A stretch of 64,000 nt of DNA from Rubrivivax sp. Its GTDB lineage: Bacteria > Pseudomonadota > Gammaproteobacteria > Burkholderiales > Burkholderiaceae_C. The notes below the pieces were generated by a model. The model was not told the DNA's origin and did not search any database. It saw only the letters and a program-made list of their open reading frames with translations. Positions within the stretch are counted from its first letter, which is position 1. Each line of letters starts with the position of its first letter. The position numbers and the translations under genes were made by a program. Shown piece after piece: positions 35,895-44,493 of the stretch. The DNA lies in contig JALHMT010000015.1 of NCBI GenBank assembly GCA_022843905.1, forward strand, positions 1 through 64,000, given 5' to 3'.

Positions 35895-37451
35895 TCAGTA
35901 AAGGCTGGCCGGGGCCAGCTTGAAGACCAGGTTCTGCACGCGCTGCCAGAAACTGCGCGCGGGTTGGCTGCTGCGCTCGCCGGCCGTGCTGGACCAGCGC
36001 AAACCGCCACCCGGTCCGCGCGTCACCCGCCAGCTGTTGGTGCCATGCATGTCGCGTTCGATGCGCAGCGCCAGATCGGCACCGAGCTGCGCACTGTCGA
36101 TGATGACGCCCATCTCGGAATTGAATACCTCGGAGCGGGGGTCGAGGTTCATCGAGCCGATGAAGGTGCGCTCTCGGTCGATGACCATGGCCTTGGTGTG
36201 CAGGCCGACGAAGCCGGAGCGCACGGGCGGCGTGTCGACCAGTTCACTCTGGATGGCGGCATCCGAACGCAGTTCGTGCAGGTCTGCACCGCTGTCCAGG
36301 ATCGGCTTGCGCCAGCGCTCGTAGTGCGAATTGACGGCGGGCACGTCGTGCGACGACAGTGAGTTGGTGAGGATCCGCACCTTCACTCCCTTGCCCACCA
36401 GTTCGCGCAGGTCATCGATGAAGGCCTCGTCCGGGATGATGTATGCGTTGCTGATCAGCACCTCCCGCTGCGCCGAACGCATCAGACCGCGGAAGGCCAC
36501 GGGCATGTGGTTGAGCGATCCGGCCTCGCGCGATGGCGAGTCGGTGTGGACGGCGCTCCTGCCGAACGACATCTCACCCGGCAAGCGATCGATGCTGCGC
36601 GCGCGAGCCTCGACGTCGGCCACGAAGGCCTGCATCGCCGGATGCGCCGCTGCCTGCGGCGGCAGCTCGATCATCTGCGGGGTCAGCGCACCGCTGCCCT
36701 GACCGGACCCTGGCGGGATGCGCCGCACCCAGTCGCTGTTCCAGTAGCGGTCGAAGACGGCGCTGGCCTGGCGCGCCACCGGGCCGATGCCCATCACGTC
36801 GAGGTCATGGAAGTTGAACTCGGGGTCCAGGCCCATGTACTCGTCGCCGATGTTGCGCCCGCCGACGATCGCAGCACGGTTGTCGACGATCATCTGCTTG
36901 TTGTGCATGCGTCGGTTCAGGCGCTGAAACTCCGTGACACCCTCGACCGCGCGACCCGCCCAGCCGCGAGCGTGCCAGCCGTTGAAGACGCGCACCTCGA
37001 TGTTGGGGTGGCGGTCCACCCGGGCCAGCATGGCATCTCGCAGCTCCGGGCTGGACATGCGCCGCAGCATGGTGCTGAGGTCGTCGAACAGGATGCGCAC
37101 CTTCACGCCGCGGTCGGCGGCGGCGACGGAGCGCGCCAGCAGCAGCTGGCCCGACACGTCTCCGAACCACACGTAGTACTGCAGGTCGATGGAGTGCCGG
37201 GCGTTCTCGATCAGCGCCACGCGCCAGATCAGCCCGTCGGCGTTGCGTTCGAGCAGCTGAAAGGCCGATACCTCGTTGCCGTGCAGCGCGGCGACTCGTT
37301 GCTCGACCGCGGCAAAGCGCCCTCCGTCGCGCGGCGCCTGCGCGTACCCGGACGGCGGCTTGTCGGCGGGCAGCGTCGTCGCGCAGCCCGACAGCGCGAC
37401 TGCCAGCGCAAGACACAGGGCGCGACACCAGCGGTGGGGAGAAATGCTCAT
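35895..37451 (-). CDS. Phospholipase D / cardiolipin synthase-like lipoprotein
   Basis: A 518-residue enzyme with a lipobox (VALSGC, Cys23) and two complete HxKx4D motifs: His183-Lys185-Asp190 (HNKQMIVD) and His418-Lys420-Asp425 (HTKAMVID). Each is followed by the usual Gly/Asn segment (GGRNIGDEY; GSMNLDPRS). It should cleave or transfer phosphatidyl groups at the envelope. The lipoprotein anchor differs from the polytopic ClsA type and resembles the ClsC/YmdC style. It is the first gene of a two-gene unit with the metallophosphoesterase. Confidence 0.9.
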   Translation of the reverse strand: MSISPHRWCRALCLALAVALSGCATTLPADKPPSGYAQAPRDGGRFAAVEQRVAALHGNEVSAFQLLERNADGLIWRVALIENARHSIDLQYYVWFGDVSGQLLLARSVAAADRGVKVRILFDDLSTMLRRMSSPELRDAMLARVDRHPNIEVRVFNGWHARGWAGRAVEGVTEFQRLNRRMHNKQMIVDNRAAIVGGRNIGDEYMGLDPEFNFHDLDVMGIGPVARQASAVFDRYWNSDWVRRIPPGSGQGSGALTPQMIELPPQAAAHPAMQAFVADVEARARSIDRLPGEMSFGRSAVHTDSPSREAGSLNHMPVAFRGLMRSAQREVLISNAYIIPDEAFIDDLRELVGKGVKVRILTNSLSSHDVPAVNSHYERWRKPILDSGADLHELRSDAAIQSELVDTPPVRSGFVGLHTKAMVIDRERTFIGSMNLDPRSEVFNSEMGVIIDSAQLGADLALRIERDMHGTNSWRVTRGPGGGLRWSSTAGERSSQPARSFWQRVQNLVFKLAPASLY

Positions 37452-37587
37452 CGGTAGAAGCGACTCCTGCGCGCTTCATTATGGCCATGCAGCAAGAACA
37501 GAATCAACGGGGAGCGCCGCCGTCAACCCGCCATTGGATCTGTTCGAACAGCGGATCGCCATCCGAAAAGCGAACTCGCCAGACCCT

Positions 37588-37935
37588 TCAACCCGGGCAC
37601 GCACCCTCTCCGACGTGACGCCCGGCGACCCAGCCCGTCACGCCGCGGTACTCCACCCGGCACCAGCGAGGGTTCTGGCGCTCGCGCTGCTTTCGTTCCG
37701 TGGGATTCAGCGTCGTGAATTCCTGCAGGGTCAGCCCTCCCTGGCACCCGCGGTTGCGGATGCAGACGCCATCGGGCGGGATGGCCCCGACCTTGCGGGC
37801 CTTCGCATGAGGTGCGGCGCGCATGTTCAGCACGTCACCGGCAGGCACGTCGCGCACAGAGAAATAGTCCGGGCCGTCGGCGGTGGCGAACGCCGCTGTC
37901 GCGCAGGCGCCCAGAGCCCAGGCTGTCAGTGTCAT
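37588..37935 (-). CDS. Exported SH3-like domain protein
   Basis: A 115-residue protein with a signal peptide (LTAWALGACATAAFATA) followed by a bacterial SH3 pattern: DVLNMRAAPHAKARKVGAIP, later RWCRVEYRGVTGWVAGRHV. Four cysteines (CIRNRGC, WCRV, GACPG) suggest disulfides. Such proteins bind peptidoglycan or act as periplasmic adaptors. The start is set at ATG 37935, where the signal begins. It is a single gene, 136 bases downstream of the phospholipase start in the opposite sense of flow. Confidence 0.75.
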   Translation of the reverse strand: MTLTAWALGACATAAFATADGPDYFSVRDVPAGDVLNMRAAPHAKARKVGAIPPDGVCIRNRGCQGGLTLQEFTTLNPTERKQRERQNPRWCRVEYRGVTGWVAGRHVGEGACPG

Positions 37936-38216
37936 CAGTGCGCGATCCTGCTTCAAGGCAGCGCTCCATTCGGTGGTTTTATTCTCGTGCGTGGAGCACG
38001 ACCTCGATCGACGGCACCCAGGCCGCTTGCAACGGCAGGGAACTCGAGGATGGGACGGCCGGGCCGTACGCGCCGAAGAGCATCTCACAGGTCAAGGCGT
38101 CGGCGGACCGCCCCGGCGCGAACGCGCACAGATGGTCGATCACCCTCACTGGATCTTCAGATGCACTAAGCTCATGCCCGGACCGCGGCAAGCCATGCGG
38201 CAAGGAGGAGGTTCCG

Positions 38217-39173
38217 TTGTCGCCCGTGATGCCAGCCCCCCCTCCGAACGCCTTGCGCTTTGTCTCCAACGATCTGGACGAGACGCGCGCCTTCATGCGC
38301 AGCTTCTACGACGGCGAGCACTCGCGTGTGGCTCACAGGAACGCGGCGCTGGGCTTCGACACGGCCGCGCTGCGCGGCCAGAGCCTGTGGGTAGGCTGGA
38401 CGCGCACCGCGGTGGAGAAGACGATCCGCGGCGCGGTCCAGTACCACCTGCTGTACCCGTCGGCCCCACCGGGCAGCCGCTACCGCTTCGGTCGCCATGA
38501 ACTCGTTTCGGGTGACAGCACGGCCACCTTCGTCGCTGCAGGCTGGGAGTTCTCGCGTCGCACCCCGCCAGGCCACACACTGTCCCTGGCAGTGAACACA
38601 GAACGACTGCGCGACGAACTCGCCGCGCGCCAGCCGGCGGGCCGCGGTGAAGCGGTGCTGCAAAGCCACGGTTTCGAACTCGATGAACACGCAAGAGCAC
38701 GCCTGCTGGGCGGCGTGGCCTCCGTGGCCGACTCCGCCGCTGCCGCCGCCGATGGCAAGCCGACGCCACACGCCGAGGCATGGCTGCTGGGCTTGATGGC
38801 CGAACTGCTGAAGGAGAGAACGGCCGTCCATCACGGGACGGCGTTGGCGGCATCGCGCCTGGCGTTGGTCGAGGACTGGATCGGCGCACATCTGGAGGAC
38901 CCGATCACGATCGGCCGCTTGTGTGAGGTCGCGGGTGTCGGCGAACGTGCGCTGCAGAAGGCCTTCGAGTCGCGGCGCGGCCTCTCGCCGATGCGGTTTG
39001 TCGCCGAGCGGCGACTTGCCATGGCGCACCACTTGCTCGAAAGCGCCGGGCCACTCGGCACCGTGACCGACATTGCCGTGCGTCTGGGCTTTCACCTCGG
39101 GCGCTTCGCGGGGATGTATCGAGATCTGTTCGGCGAGACCCCCTCGCAGACCTTGCAGCAAACACGCCGTTGA
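38217..39173 (+). CDS. AraC family transcriptional regulator
   Basis: A 318-residue regulator. The N-terminal part is an AraC-binding-like domain (to about residue 180). The C-terminal AraC HTH holds two helices: ITIGRLCEVAGVGERALQKA and DIAVRLGFHLGRFAGMYRDL, with LFGETPSQTLQ at the end. AAGGAGGAGG at 38202-38211 fits a TTG start at 38217 better than GTG 38226 or ATG 38229. The target genes are unknown. The neighbouring secreted-protein gene downstream is a candidate. Confidence 0.87.
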   Translation: MSPVMPAPPPNALRFVSNDLDETRAFMRSFYDGEHSRVAHRNAALGFDTAALRGQSLWVGWTRTAVEKTIRGAVQYHLLYPSAPPGSRYRFGRHELVSGDSTATFVAAGWEFSRRTPPGHTLSLAVNTERLRDELAARQPAGRGEAVLQSHGFELDEHARARLLGGVASVADSAAAAADGKPTPHAEAWLLGLMAELLKERTAVHHGTALAASRLALVEDWIGAHLEDPITIGRLCEVAGVGERALQKAFESRRGLSPMRFVAERRLAMAHHLLESAGPLGTVTDIAVRLGFHLGRFAGMYRDLFGETPSQTLQQTRR

Positions 39174-39303
39174 GAGCCGGCCCCTGCCGGCGGGAGGCGG
39201 CCAGGCCCTGTCGAATCCGATGTGGGCTCGATTCGGTTTCTGGATGGTGCCCAGGCAGATGCGCAGGCTCAATTCCGGTCCTGAGATGACTACGAGAGAC
39301 CCG

Positions 39304-40107
39304 ATGACGATGAACGATCAGACGTCTCCGCGCCGCCTTCGGCGGACCTGCATCATGGCGGTCTTGACTGGCTTGGTGCTGTCTGTGCACTGGCCGTCGC
39401 AGGCTGCCATCACAGAGCACGCGGTGCAGTTCCCCCGGGGCAAGAGCGGCACCACGATCAAGGGCAGCGTGCGCGGTGACCAGACTGTCGACTACAAGCT
39501 GGATGCGGCAGCCGGCCAGCAGATGAAGGTCAAGCTCAAGCCGGGCAACGTGTACTTCAACGTGCTGCCGCCTGGCTCCAACGACGTCGCGGTGTTCGTC
39601 GGGTCGCGCGATGGCGACTCCTTCGCCGGCACGCTGTCAACAGCGGGCACGTACCGCATCCGCGTCTACCAGATGGGCAACGCGGCAAGCACGGGCAAGC
39701 TCAGGAACTTCACGATCGAGGTGTCGATCACCGGTGCCGCGGCCGCCGCAGCCCCCGGTGCCGCAGGCGGCACGGCGACAGCGAAGCAGGACCACATCGA
39801 ACGGGCTGGCCAAGGCCGGTTCGACGCCACCGGCAAGGTCCCCTGCGCCTGGGCCACGGGCCAACCGATGAACCAGTGCGACTTCGGCGTGGCTCGTGCC
39901 GGCGCAGGCACGGCCACCGTGGTGGTCACGCGCCCCGACGGCCGCAAGCGCACGATCTTCTTCGAGAAGGGCCAGGCCCTCGGGGCCGACCTCAGCCAGG
40001 CCGACGGCGACATGACGTTCCGCGCCAGCAAAGAGGCCGATCTCTTCAAGATCCAGGCCGGCCGCGAGCGCTACGAGATGCCCGAGGCGGTGATCTTCGG
40101 CGGTTGA
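39304..40107 (+). CDS. Exported beta-sandwich protein, possibly lysozyme-inhibitor-like
   Basis: A 267-residue secreted protein with a signal peptide ending near SQA-AITEH. The first domain (GTTIKGSVRGDQTVDYKLDA, YFNVLPPGSNDVAVF, GTYRIRVYQM) resembles the small beta-sandwich seen in inhibitors of g-type lysozyme (PliG-like) and in pre-peptidase C-type domains. An Ala/Gly linker follows, then a second beta domain with a Cys pair (VPCAWATGQPMNQCDFGVAR). The PliG link is by memory of pattern only. ATG 39286 is an alternative start. A strong hairpin follows the stop. Confidence 0.7.
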   Translation: MTMNDQTSPRRLRRTCIMAVLTGLVLSVHWPSQAAITEHAVQFPRGKSGTTIKGSVRGDQTVDYKLDAAAGQQMKVKLKPGNVYFNVLPPGSNDVAVFVGSRDGDSFAGTLSTAGTYRIRVYQMGNAASTGKLRNFTIEVSITGAAAAAAPGAAGGTATAKQDHIERAGQGRFDATGKVPCAWATGQPMNQCDFGVARAGAGTATVVVTRPDGRKRTIFFEKGQALGADLSQADGDMTFRASKEADLFKIQAGRERYEMPEAVIFGG

Positions 40108-40135
40108 TGCCCTGGCCACTGGGCCGGCCAGGGCA
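40108..40135. terminator. Strong hairpin between convergent genes
   Basis: TGCCCTGGCC (40108-40117) and GGCCAGGGCA (40126-40135) form a perfect 10-bp stem with an 8-base loop. It starts right after the TGA of the beta-sandwich gene and faces the stop of the crystallin-like gene. There is no T-tract. Confidence 0.6.
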
Positions 40136-40164
40136 CGACCGACAGCGTGACGCGCAGCCTGGCC

Positions 40165-40494
40165 TCACCAGCCCTGTTCGCGGCGGTAGGCCGTCATCGC
40201 CACTTCGGCACGGCGGAGCTGGTTGCCATGACAGGCGGGCAGGTTCTGGAAAGAGTTCGAATCGCTGCAAAGCTGCCAGGCGCCGCTGCGAACCACCACC
40301 GACGACGCGCGGTCGTTGAAGTTCATCGTCGACAGATCGACGATCTGGACATAGGCGCGGAAGTTGCGGCCGCTGAAGTCGTCGTTCTCGTGCAGCACGA
40401 GCTCGGCAGAGGCCTGCGAGGCGGCGCCCAGCGCCAATGCGCCGAGCGACAGCCGCAGCGTGCGGCTCCAGGAAGACAGTGGTTCGCGGTTCAT
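40165..40494 (-). CDS. Beta/gamma-crystallin family exported protein
   Basis: A 109-residue protein with a signal peptide (LGALALGAASQASA) and a Greek-key motif typical of bacterial beta/gamma-crystallins: LVLHENDDFSGRNFRAYV, then the signature FNDRASSVVVRSGAWQLC. The second half, which should supply another Greek key with a similar N-D-R-S-S signature, is short and unlike the consensus. The protein is therefore either a single-motif form or truncated. Such domains bind calcium and are secreted. It lies 92 bases upstream of the stop end of the metalloprotease unit, same strand. Confidence 0.78.
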   Translation of the reverse strand: MNREPLSSWSRTLRLSLGALALGAASQASAELVLHENDDFSGRNFRAYVQIVDLSTMNFNDRASSVVVRSGAWQLCSDSNSFQNLPACHGNQLRRAEVAMTAYRREQGW

Positions 40495-40585
40495 CGGATC
40501 GACTCCGGGTGGGAAAAGAGAGAACGAGCAGGCGCCGGGAGGAGCCCGCAGGATGGCGTACCGGGCCATCGATGACCCGGCGAAC

Positions 40586-43153
40586 TCAGGGCGCACCCAG
40601 CTTCATCAGACGCGCGAGCTGCGTGGCCATGTCGGTGAAGTGCAGGCGGTCGGCCGGGTCGGCGGCCTGGCGCGCGGCGGCATCGAGCCGGCTCCGCAGG
40701 CGCGGCAGTTCAGCGCGCAGCCAGGGGATGAAGACGGTGTCGTCGCCGCTCTCCACGAGGGCACGGGCCGCGGCCGGTGGCAGGCGTGGCAGTGCTGCCG
40801 CCAACTGCCGTGCCTCCGCACCTTCGGCGGCCTCGGCAGCAGGTCCCTTGGCCCAGGCCTCGAGCAAGTGCTGGGCGGCGTCGACGTAGCCGCGCTGCAG
40901 GGCGCGACGTGAAGGCGGCGCGGCCTTCAGGTTCCCCCACACCGCAGCCGTCACGTCCCGGCCGAGGTCCAGGGATGAGTACGCCTTCGGGTCGCGCCGG
41001 CGCTGGCTTTCCAGCAAGGCGACGTTCGGGCCGTTCATCACGTCGCCCACGAAGCCGGCCTGCAGCCGGTCGATCGCGCGGTAGCCGCCGTAGACGACGA
41101 CCCGCTCGACCACGGCCGGTGCTGCGTACGGGTCGAGCGAGGCTGCCCCTTCGCCGAGCAGGTACTGCACCGCCTGGCGCTGTTCGGCGGCCGGCACGAT
41201 GCGGGGCGTCGTGCCGTCGCCCGCGCCCAGCGGCGGCAAGGCGCCGGCGATCAGCCGGTTGACCGACTTCAACTGCCCGACGTGGCGGCCGAGGATCATG
41301 TCGTAGGTCGACGCGAACAACCTGTCGTCACCGCCGGTCGCAGCGTCCAGACGTGCCAGCGAGCGCTGCAGGTTGGCCACGCCCAGCCGGGTGGCCTCCA
41401 CGCGCTCCGCCCCGGTGTTCTCCAACAGCACGCGCGGGTCGCGCCCGAAGCGACCGACGAAGTCACCGCGCTCCTCGCTGCCCCAGAACAGGCGGCGGTC
41501 CTTCGAGAAGGTGTCGGCGAAAGCGGCGAGTTCGCGGGCCTCGCTGGCGGCATCGGTGCCGAACTGCCCGTAGCCGTATTTGATCGCCGCCACGTCGTAA
41601 GGGCCCACGACGCCCCACAGCTGCGTGACACCATCGCCGGGCTGGGCAGCCTGGTTGAAGCGCCCGTAGGCCATGATCGAGCTGTTGGGCCCGTACCGGT
41701 TGGCAAAGGCGGCATTGCGCATCTGCGACACCGAGTGGGCGGTGGAGGCGATCTGGTTGTGCATCAGCCCCAGCGTATGGCCGACCTCGTGCGCAACGAT
41801 GTAGCTGAGCAGCGCGCCGGACGTCTCGGTGGACAGCGGCAGCCGCTGGGCGGCCGGGTCGATGCCCCCGCCGAACATGGCGTAGTAGTACTGGCCGAAG
41901 CCGTCGATCACCGACGGCCACACCTGGATGTGCGCCGACAGCGCCTCGCCCGAGCGCGGGTCGACGACGCGCGGACCCATCGCATTGACACGTTCCTGCG
42001 GCAGCCAGCGGATGACGTTGATGGTCACGTCCTCGGGCGACCAGTCCGGGTCCTGCTGGGGCGTGGGGGCATCGACCACCCGGATCGCATTGGAGAAGCC
42101 CGCGGCCTCGAAGGCCGGCAACCACTGCAGCACGCCGGCGGCAACGTAGGGCTTCCAGCGCTCGGGGATGCCCGGGCCGAGCACGTAGGTGATGGGCTTG
42201 ACCGGATCGCTGACCGGCGCCTTCGGATCCTTCTTCTCGAGCCGGAAGCGCTGGATCAACGTGCGGCTGTCCTGCGCCGTGCCGCGGTCGGTCTCGAACT
42301 GGGAGTACTCGACCGGGAAGTAGCCCACGCGCGGGTCGGCCGGACGGGCCGCCATCGGCTTGTCGGGCAGGAAGACGATGGAGTGGCCGACCACGATCGA
42401 CACCGGCTGAGGCCCGACCTGGGGCAAGGCCGGCAACGACGACAGGTAAGTGAGGTGGGTGCGGACGTTCAACACGTCGCCGCGCGCCCGCACACGGTCG
42501 ATGTAGGACTTCGAAGGGTCCACCTGCAGCGGGATCACCCCGCCCGCGCTGAGAAACTTGCGCGGCGTCACGCTAGGGATGTCGTTGGAAAAGGTCGCCG
42601 TCACATCGAGCACCATCGAGCCGTCCGGCTGCAACGCGATGATCGGGAAGCTGGCGATCACGGCGCCGGTCTCGGCCGCGCCGAGTGCCACCTCGATCGG
42701 CCTGATCTTCATGTCGCGGGGCGGCGCGCCAGGCACGCCCGCCGGGGCCACCGATGGCGGCGACCCGGCAGCGGGCTGGCCGGCACGTCGGTTGATCACC
42801 GTGCCGAGATCGCGCACGTGCACCACGTTGCCGACGCGTTCGAAACGCGCCAGGGTGTTGTTCAGTTCGAGCCCTTCGTTGGCGACCATTCCGGCCGGCG
42901 CCGCCACCACTTCGGCGTACCACAGCAAGGGCTTGCCCAGCGCATCGGGCGGCAGCACGACCAGCGAGTGTCCCGCCTTGCGCCAGGCGGAGACGCGACC
43001 GCTGCCCATGCGCTCGGCACCTTCCAGGAGTGAGGACGGCGCGGCCCCCGGCGCTGCGGACGCCGGCGCCTGCGCGAGGGCGAGCCCGTTGCAGAGCAGT
43101 GTCGACACCGCCGCGATGAACGTGAGGGCGAGACGCAAGCGAGTCGGCTTCAT
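40586..43153 (-). CDS. Large secreted zinc metalloprotease (DUF4953/DUF5117-type)
   Basis: An 855-residue exported protein with a signal peptide (LTFIAAVSTLLCNGLALAQA). The metzincin zinc motif HEVGHTLGLMHN lies at about residues 455-466, with a downstream SIMAYGRFNQ Met-turn. N-terminal beta segments (LWYAEVVAAPAGMVANEGLE, SIVVGHSIVFLPDKPM) belong to the DUF5117 region, and a helical C-terminal half follows. It should cleave proteins or peptides outside the cytoplasm. The crystallin-like gene follows on the same strand. The large size is normal for this family. Confidence 0.87.
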   Translation of the reverse strand: MKPTRLRLALTFIAAVSTLLCNGLALAQAPASAAPGAAPSSLLEGAERMGSGRVSAWRKAGHSLVVLPPDALGKPLLWYAEVVAAPAGMVANEGLELNNTLARFERVGNVVHVRDLGTVINRRAGQPAAGSPPSVAPAGVPGAPPRDMKIRPIEVALGAAETGAVIASFPIIALQPDGSMVLDVTATFSNDIPSVTPRKFLSAGGVIPLQVDPSKSYIDRVRARGDVLNVRTHLTYLSSLPALPQVGPQPVSIVVGHSIVFLPDKPMAARPADPRVGYFPVEYSQFETDRGTAQDSRTLIQRFRLEKKDPKAPVSDPVKPITYVLGPGIPERWKPYVAAGVLQWLPAFEAAGFSNAIRVVDAPTPQQDPDWSPEDVTINVIRWLPQERVNAMGPRVVDPRSGEALSAHIQVWPSVIDGFGQYYYAMFGGGIDPAAQRLPLSTETSGALLSYIVAHEVGHTLGLMHNQIASTAHSVSQMRNAAFANRYGPNSSIMAYGRFNQAAQPGDGVTQLWGVVGPYDVAAIKYGYGQFGTDAASEARELAAFADTFSKDRRLFWGSEERGDFVGRFGRDPRVLLENTGAERVEATRLGVANLQRSLARLDAATGGDDRLFASTYDMILGRHVGQLKSVNRLIAGALPPLGAGDGTTPRIVPAAEQRQAVQYLLGEGAASLDPYAAPAVVERVVVYGGYRAIDRLQAGFVGDVMNGPNVALLESQRRRDPKAYSSLDLGRDVTAAVWGNLKAAPPSRRALQRGYVDAAQHLLEAWAKGPAAEAAEGAEARQLAAALPRLPPAAARALVESGDDTVFIPWLRAELPRLRSRLDAAARQAADPADRLHFTDMATQLARLMKLGAP

Positions 43154-43372
43154 GGCTGGGCCTTGGTGGCGGTCCGGGACAACGACAAGGTGGGCCCGAT
43201 CGGGACGGCGTCCGTGGCCCGGCGGTCAGCCGAGCACACGCTACCGCCAGATGGGCCCGCGCCAAGCGGCGCACGGTAAGGAGGCCCGGGAGCCGACGCT
43301 ATCCAGAAACCGAATCCGGTCGGCGCAACACGGTCGGCGACGGGTCGGCCGCAGCGAGCGCTGCGGCCGGAC
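43154..43372. other. Upstream region of the metalloprotease gene
   Basis: About 220 bases with no coding potential that I can support. It must hold the promoter of the minus-strand metalloprotease gene, but I find no clear -35/-10 pair. Confidence 0.4.
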
Positions 43373-43411
43373 GCACAAAGACAAAGGGGCCCGGCATCGC
43401 TGCCGGACCCC
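43373..43411 (-). terminator. Intrinsic terminator of the tRNA-Lys transcript
   Basis: On the minus strand, GGGGTCCGGCA and TGCCGGGCCCC pair over 11 bp (one G-T) around the loop GCGA, followed by TTTGTCTTTG. It lies 12 bases after the 3' end of tRNA-Lys(CTT). It is the only hairpin in the window with a proper U-rich tail. Confidence 0.85.
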
Positions 43412-43423
43412 TGGTCCTGATCT

Positions 43424-43499
43424 TGGTGGGCCCTGCGTGACTCGAACACGCGACCTACGGATTAAGAGTCCGCTGCTCTACCAACTGAGCTAAGAGCCC
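43424..43499 (-). tRNA. tRNA-Lys (anticodon CTT)
   Basis: A 76-base cloverleaf on the minus strand including an encoded CCA. The acceptor is GGGCTCT pairing with AGGGCCC, the D arm has AGCTCAGTTGGTAGAGC, the anticodon loop is CTCTTAA, and the T arm is the standard GTTCGAGTC. It decodes AAG. It shares most of its body with the tRNA-Lys(TTT) 67 bases upstream. Confidence 0.97.
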
Positions 43500-43566
43500 G
43501 AGATTTTCCTGCCTACCTGCCCCGGACTGCTTCGGCCTGCCTGGGAAGACCGCGTGAAGCATCGCG

Positions 43567-43642
43567 TGGTGGGTCGTGCGTGACTCGAACACGCGACCAA
43601 CGGATTAAAAGTCCGCTGCTCTACCGACTGAGCTAACGACCC
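43567..43642 (-). tRNA. tRNA-Lys (anticodon TTT)
   Basis: A 76-base cloverleaf with encoded CCA. The acceptor is GGGTCGT with ACGACCC, the anticodon loop is CTTTTAA, and the T loop is TTCGAGT. It decodes AAA and AAG. It begins 32 bases after the tcdA stop on the same strand, so it may be read from the same transcript and is followed by tRNA-Lys(CTT). Confidence 0.97.
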
Positions 43643-43674
43643 GTGGGCAGAGCCTCACATTGTATAGCGGATTT

Positions 43675-44493
43675 TCAACCCGTTTCCAGCGCCACCGCCG
43701 CGCGCTGTGGCGCGGCCAGCACTTGTTCGAGCAGATCGCCCGCGGCCACCAGGCCGAAGGTGGCGGTCACGGCCACGCTGGAGCCGTAGCCATGGCAGTT
43801 CAGGCTGCCGTCGACCTCGCAGGCTTCTTGCGGCCGCTGCACGTTCTCGCGCGAGAACACGCAGCGCACGCCGATGCGCCCCTGCCGCGCGGCACCGTGC
43901 TCCTTGCGCAGGCGCTGGCGCAGGCTGGCCAGCAGTGGGTCGTGCGTGGTGTCGGCCAGGTCGGCGACTTCCACCCCCTGCGCCGCGCGCTTGCCGCCCG
44001 CGGCACCAACGCTCACCGCCGGCAGGCCGTGAGCAAGCGCCCAGGCCGCAAGGGTGGCCTTGGCGCGCACCTGGTCGCAGGCGTCGATGACGCCATCGAC
44101 ACGGTCTGCCACCTCGCCGGGCAGCAGCGCCGGCCAGTTGTCGGGCGCCACGAATTCCTCAACACACCAGACGCGGCAGCCGGGGTGGATGTCGGCCACA
44201 CGCTCGCGCAGCGCCTCGGTCTTGGCCTGGCCCAGCGTGCGGCCCGTCGCCTGCACCTGGCGGTTGATGTTGGACTCGGCCACGTGGTCCAGGTCGATCA
44301 GCACCAGGCCCGCCACGCCGCAGCGCGCCAGCGCCTCGGCGGCCCAGGAGCCCACGCCGCCCAGTCCCACCACGACGAAGGTCGCTTCGCGCAGGCGGCG
44401 GTAGCCGGCATCGCCGTAAAGCCGCCGCAGGCCGCCGAAGCGGCGTTCGAGGTCGGCATCGTCCAGCCCGGCCGCACGCGCCAGGGCGTTCAT
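43675..44493 (-). CDS. tcdA: tRNA threonylcarbamoyladenosine dehydratase TcdA (CsdL)
   Basis: A 272-residue E1-like enzyme that cyclises t6A37 to ct6A in ANN-decoding tRNAs using ATP. The Rossmann ATP motif is VVGLGGVGSWAAEALAR (residues 42-58), followed by LIDLDHVAESNINRQVQA, the E1/MoeB/ThiF signature. VIDACDQVRAKATLA and the Cys-containing NCHGYGSS tail are typical. The length matches E. coli TcdA. Start ATG 44493 overlaps the stop of the YeeE-type transporter. Two tRNA-Lys genes, whose products are substrates of this modification class, follow directly. Confidence 0.94.
   Translation of the reverse strand: MNALARAAGLDDADLERRFGGLRRLYGDAGYRRLREATFVVVGLGGVGSWAAEALARCGVAGLVLIDLDHVAESNINRQVQATGRTLGQAKTEALRERVADIHPGCRVWCVEEFVAPDNWPALLPGEVADRVDGVIDACDQVRAKATLAAWALAHGLPAVSVGAAGGKRAAQGVEVADLADTTHDPLLASLRQRLRKEHGAARQGRIGVRCVFSRENVQRPQEACEVDGSLNCHGYGSSVAVTATFGLVAAGDLLEQVLAAPQRAAVALETG

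Noticed and set aside
34095..36362. 755-codon plus-strand frame across two lipoprotein genes
   Set aside because: It spans two genes with intact motifs on the minus strand and itself shows no signal peptide or domain.
41282..43033. 583-codon plus-strand frame opposite the metalloprotease
   Set aside because: The minus strand carries HEVGHTLGLMHN and a signal peptide; the plus frame is biased shadow sequence.
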